Origin: UBA6168 sp965222975
GTDB taxonomy: Bacteria > Bacteroidota > Bacteroidia > Chitinophagales > Saprospiraceae
NCBI GenBank assembly: GCA_965222975.1
Contig: CBDCVJ010000033.1
Location: 21,271 to 85,270 of the forward strand
Reading direction: 5' to 3'
Length of the DNA stretch: 64,000 bases
Shown: piece after piece, positions 61,894-64,000 of the stretch
Layout of the letters: every line of letters begins with the position of its first letter
How positions within the stretch are numbered: the stretch's first letter is position 1
Program-made: the position numbers and the translations under genes
Notes under the pieces: model-generated
Seen by the model: the letters and a program-made list of their open reading frames with translations, nothing else
Told to the model about the DNA's origin: nothing
Database searches by the model: none

Positions 61894-62043
61894 AAAATCT
61901 TGCTGTTTTTTGGATGATTGTTTTTTCCCATTGACTTCTTTCGATTTTTTTGACAGGCCATTTTTTACTTTTTTGACAAATGAAATGATCACATTTGTGA
62001 GGATGGCTATTTGTTTCAGTGTGAAATTTTCAGTAAGTAATAA

Positions 62044-62188
62044 TAATTGATACGAATCAGGGGTTGAATTAGTTGACTGGTTTTCAGTTGATTGGAGCAT
62101 GAAATCATGGTGATTTTCAAAATCACCATGATTTAAATCCTTGAAAATCAATGGTTTTTAATTTTCAACCCCTGATTCGCATAATTGG
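62044..62188. mobile_element. MITE-like element, copy 2, with 6-7 bp direct repeat
   Basis: Terminal inverted repeats tacgaatcaggggttgaa (62051-62068) and 62164-62181 match copy 1 at 29712-29857 closely. Flanks: taattga (62044-62050) and taattgg (62182-62188), seven bases with one mismatch. The central hairpin (62102-62117 against 62119-62134) is identical to copy 1 except for the loop base. Between lpxK and this element (61894-62043) nothing else is seen. Confidence 0.8.
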
Positions 62189-62193
62189 CTTTT

Positions 62194-63498
62194 TTATGCA
62201 ACAGGTTTAAAATCGTCCCACTCCCTTACCTTCGGCTCTCCCAGCTTGTCGATGCTTTTTGCTACCAACATTGAAACTGTTGCGTCACTTGTAATATTGG
62301 TTACCGTTCGCAGCATGTCAAGCGGTCTATCAATCGCAAAAATCAATGCAAGGCCAGCTTCAGGAATACCTGCTTGGCCAAGGATAATGACAAGCATGAC
62401 CATGCCTGCACTTGGTACAGCTGCTGTCCCTATTGATGCTAATGTAGCAGTCATGATGATACCCAACTGGGCACCAAGCGTCAGGTCGAGGTTGAATGCT
62501 TGGGCAATAAAAACTGCCGCTACACCCTGATACAGCGCCGTGCCATCCATGTTAATGGTAGCGCCGATGGGCAGGACAAAACTGGCCACTTCCTCATCCA
62601 CGCCGAGGTGTTCTTCCACACGTTCCATAGTAACGGGCAGGGTTGCAGCACTACTGCTTGTACTAAAAGCCACTAATTGGGCTGGGGAAATGCCATTAAA
62701 AAAGAACTTAAAACTGCGACCGGTAAATGCCCGCATGACAGAAGGGTAAAACAAACCAGTCATCAAAGCGAGTCCGAACACAACACAGGCTGCGTACCAT
62801 AACAAAGCAAAAAAGACTTCTTTATTTGGTAATTCAACCACCAGTGCAGCCATCAGGGCGAAAACACCATAAGGCGCTCCCAACATGATCAAATCGATCA
62901 TTTTTAATATGACCTCATTCAACCCATCGAAGAAAGCTTTTACCGGAGCAGCTTTGTCCGGTGGAATGAGGATCATGCCGACACCAAAAAACAAAACAAA
63001 AAAGATGACTTGCAGCATGTTACCGTTGCTGGAAGCAGCCCCAAAAATATTATCTGGAACAAGGTCGATCAATGGTTGTAGCGGCCCAGAAGTCTTTTGT
63101 TCTTCGGCAAGGGCGATCTTGCCAGCGGCACCTTCGCCGAATTTCTCCATCATTTCAATGCGGGTTTCTTCCTTTATGGTGAATCCAGGTTTTACAATAT
63201 TCACCAGTAGCAAACCAACAGTGACGGCAACCATAGTTGTAACAAGGTATATACCGATGGTTCGACCGCCCATTTTTGAAAGTTTGGAAATGTCCTTTAG
63301 ATCAGAAACGCCTTTAATTAAGGATGCTACGATGAGCGGTAAAGCGATGAGTTTCAGCAGATTGATAAATATAGTGCCGAAGGGTTTGATCCAGTCAATG
63401 GCAAATTGCTTAAACCCAAACTGGACGGCCAATGCGCCAAAAAGAACTCCAGCCACCATGCCAATGATGATCTTCCAATGCAATGCGAGATTTTTCAT
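62194..63498 (-). CDS. Dicarboxylate/amino acid:cation symporter (DAACS family)
   Basis: 434 residues from ATG 63498 (MKNLALHWKIIIG). The upstream ATG at 63522 would add eight residues (MANGKTPY) encoded by an arm of the adjacent palindrome, so it is less likely. It is a GltP/GltPh-like symporter: about eight helices, the serine-rich hairpin STSSSAATLP, and the conserved NMDGTALYQG. It imports glutamate, aspartate or C4-dicarboxylates with Na+ or H+. The substrate is not settled by sequence. Confidence 0.92.
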   Translation of the reverse strand: MKNLALHWKIIIGMVAGVLFGALAVQFGFKQFAIDWIKPFGTIFINLLKLIALPLIVASLIKGVSDLKDISKLSKMGGRTIGIYLVTTMVAVTVGLLLVNIVKPGFTIKEETRIEMMEKFGEGAAGKIALAEEQKTSGPLQPLIDLVPDNIFGAASSNGNMLQVIFFVLFFGVGMILIPPDKAAPVKAFFDGLNEVILKMIDLIMLGAPYGVFALMAALVVELPNKEVFFALLWYAACVVFGLALMTGLFYPSVMRAFTGRSFKFFFNGISPAQLVAFSTSSSAATLPVTMERVEEHLGVDEEVASFVLPIGATINMDGTALYQGVAAVFIAQAFNLDLTLGAQLGIIMTATLASIGTAAVPSAGMVMLVIILGQAGIPEAGLALIFAIDRPLDMLRTVTNITSDATVSMLVAKSIDKLGEPKVREWDDFKPVA

Positions 63499-63510
63499 GT
63501 AAGGTGTTTT

Positions 63511-63718
63511 GCCATTGGCCATTAGCTGTTAGTTATTGGATTTGGGCATACTACTGGACATGAGACAAAAGACATTAGATTTTAGAAACGACTGCACTTG
63601 TTTTCGTCATGAAAATCAGATTTTTAAAAATTTGTTTTTCTCTAATGTCTATTGTCTAAAATCTCATGTCCAGTAGTATGGGATTTGGGCAAATAACTAA
63701 CAGCTAATGGCAAATGGC
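63511..63718. mobile_element. Palindromic element inserted into the loop of an older palindrome
   Basis: Outer arms gccattggccattagctgtt (63511-63537) and 63692-63718 pair over 27 bases with one mismatch. Inside, a 133-bp unit (63548-63680) with terminal inverted repeats atactactggacatgaga and complement (63662-63679) is flanked by the direct repeat ggatttgggc (63538-63547 and 63681-63690). This repeat would be the loop of the original hairpin before the insertion. No ORF is present. Confidence 0.75.
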
Positions 63719-63757
63719 ATAAAAAAGCACAATAAAGGGAAAATTTGGGAAACGCCC

Positions 63758-64000
63758 CTATTTTGTAGTAAAGTAAAGAAAGGCAGCAATACAGCCCCCA
63801 ATCACCAATAGCTCCAATAAGTTGCTCAACATTTTGTTTTCTACCCGGGCATTGATGATAGCCAGTAAAGAAGCAACGAGCCCCAACCCCGACATGACCA
63901 ATATCATGCCCCCACTTGCACCTGCTACTTCGAATGCATCTGTAGCTTTGCTGACTTTTGGGAAAATGAAAAGGAAAGCTGTGAACAGGGCCGATCCTAA
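63758..64000 (-). CDS. Membrane protein, 3' partial at the window's right edge
   Basis: The stop codon is at 63758-63760 and the frame is open to the right edge, giving the last 80 residues. About three hydrophobic segments are seen (LGSALFTAFLFIF, GGMILVMSGLGLVASLLAII and LLELLVIGGCIAAFLYF), so this is an integral membrane protein. The family is not recognised. Its start lies outside the window. Confidence 0.7.
   Translation of the reverse strand, partial: LGSALFTAFLFIFPKVSKATDAFEVAGASGGMILVMSGLGLVASLLAIINARVENKMLSNLLELLVIGGCIAAFLYFTTK

Noticed and set aside
61777..62151. 124-residue minus-strand frame overlapping the end of lpxK and element copy 2
   Set aside because: It overlaps a certain gene and reads through the palindromic element. 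A faint helical look in 61920-62030 is not enough to call a gene remnant.
1..64000. tRNA, rRNA, CRISPR arrays and riboswitches
   Set aside because: I looked for tRNA-like TTCGANTC arms, regularly spaced repeats and known conserved leader motifs and saw none; short structured RNAs could still be missed by eye.

Overview
The window is a 64-kb chromosomal piece of a Bacteroidota genome, most likely a Saprospiraceae-like lineage. The evidence is four proteins with type IX secretion (T9SS) sorting domains, a PorP/SprF-family protein, a fused SecDF, lpxK/nadK/BamA-type envelope genes, near absence of Shine-Dalgarno sites, and several TAnnTTTG-type promoter boxes. I see no rRNA, tRNA, CRISPR array, prophage or transposase gene.

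Layout. 0-13 kb: a T9SS type B surface protein cut by the left edge, mltG, panB, a propeller protein, an MtfA-like peptidase, a second T9SS type B protein, plsC, an alpha/beta-hydrolase lipoprotein and a LysM/BON protein. 14-25 kb: secDF, a vanadium-haloperoxidase/PAP2-like lipoprotein, a PorP/SprF protein, a secreted amidohydrolase, a K+ channel, and small VOC, TMEM220-like and methyltransferase genes. 25-27 kb: a heterodisulfide-reductase-like iron-sulfur pair. 27.5-34.9 kb: a three-gene locus (EAD/iSTAND adaptor, MoxR AAA+ ATPase, and a giant three-TM protein joining a vWA-like core to OmpA and PD40 modules) that looks like an envelope-anchored NTPase conflict or signalling system. 35-44 kb: a secreted reprolysin-like protease, an epimerase, a thioesterase, an HNH nuclease with a small partner, an acyl-CoA ligase and an orphan DNA methyltransferase. 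44-52 kb: a response regulator with a degenerate hybrid kinase, a polyprenyl synthase, M28 and HtrA proteases, and a T9SS type A protein. 52-64 kb: DUF885, SGNH and UMF1-type genes, rimK with an AspA/AstE-like hydrolase, nadK, a BamA-like protein, lpxK, and a dicarboxylate symporter.

The most striking non-coding feature is the density of inverted repeats between genes. Several have terminal inverted repeats flanked by 5-11 bp direct repeats, so they look like non-autonomous (MITE-like) insertions. Two of these (29.7 and 62.1 kb) are clear copies of one family, and two others sit inside older palindromes. Another group lies just upstream of start codons, with a G-rich distal arm and a C/A-rich proximal arm. 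A third group shares a central TCCCGAT core. Two palindromes are perfect with no spacer (50 and 74 bp).

All functional calls come from reading motifs in the translated sequence, without database searches. Calls marked as inference should be treated as such.
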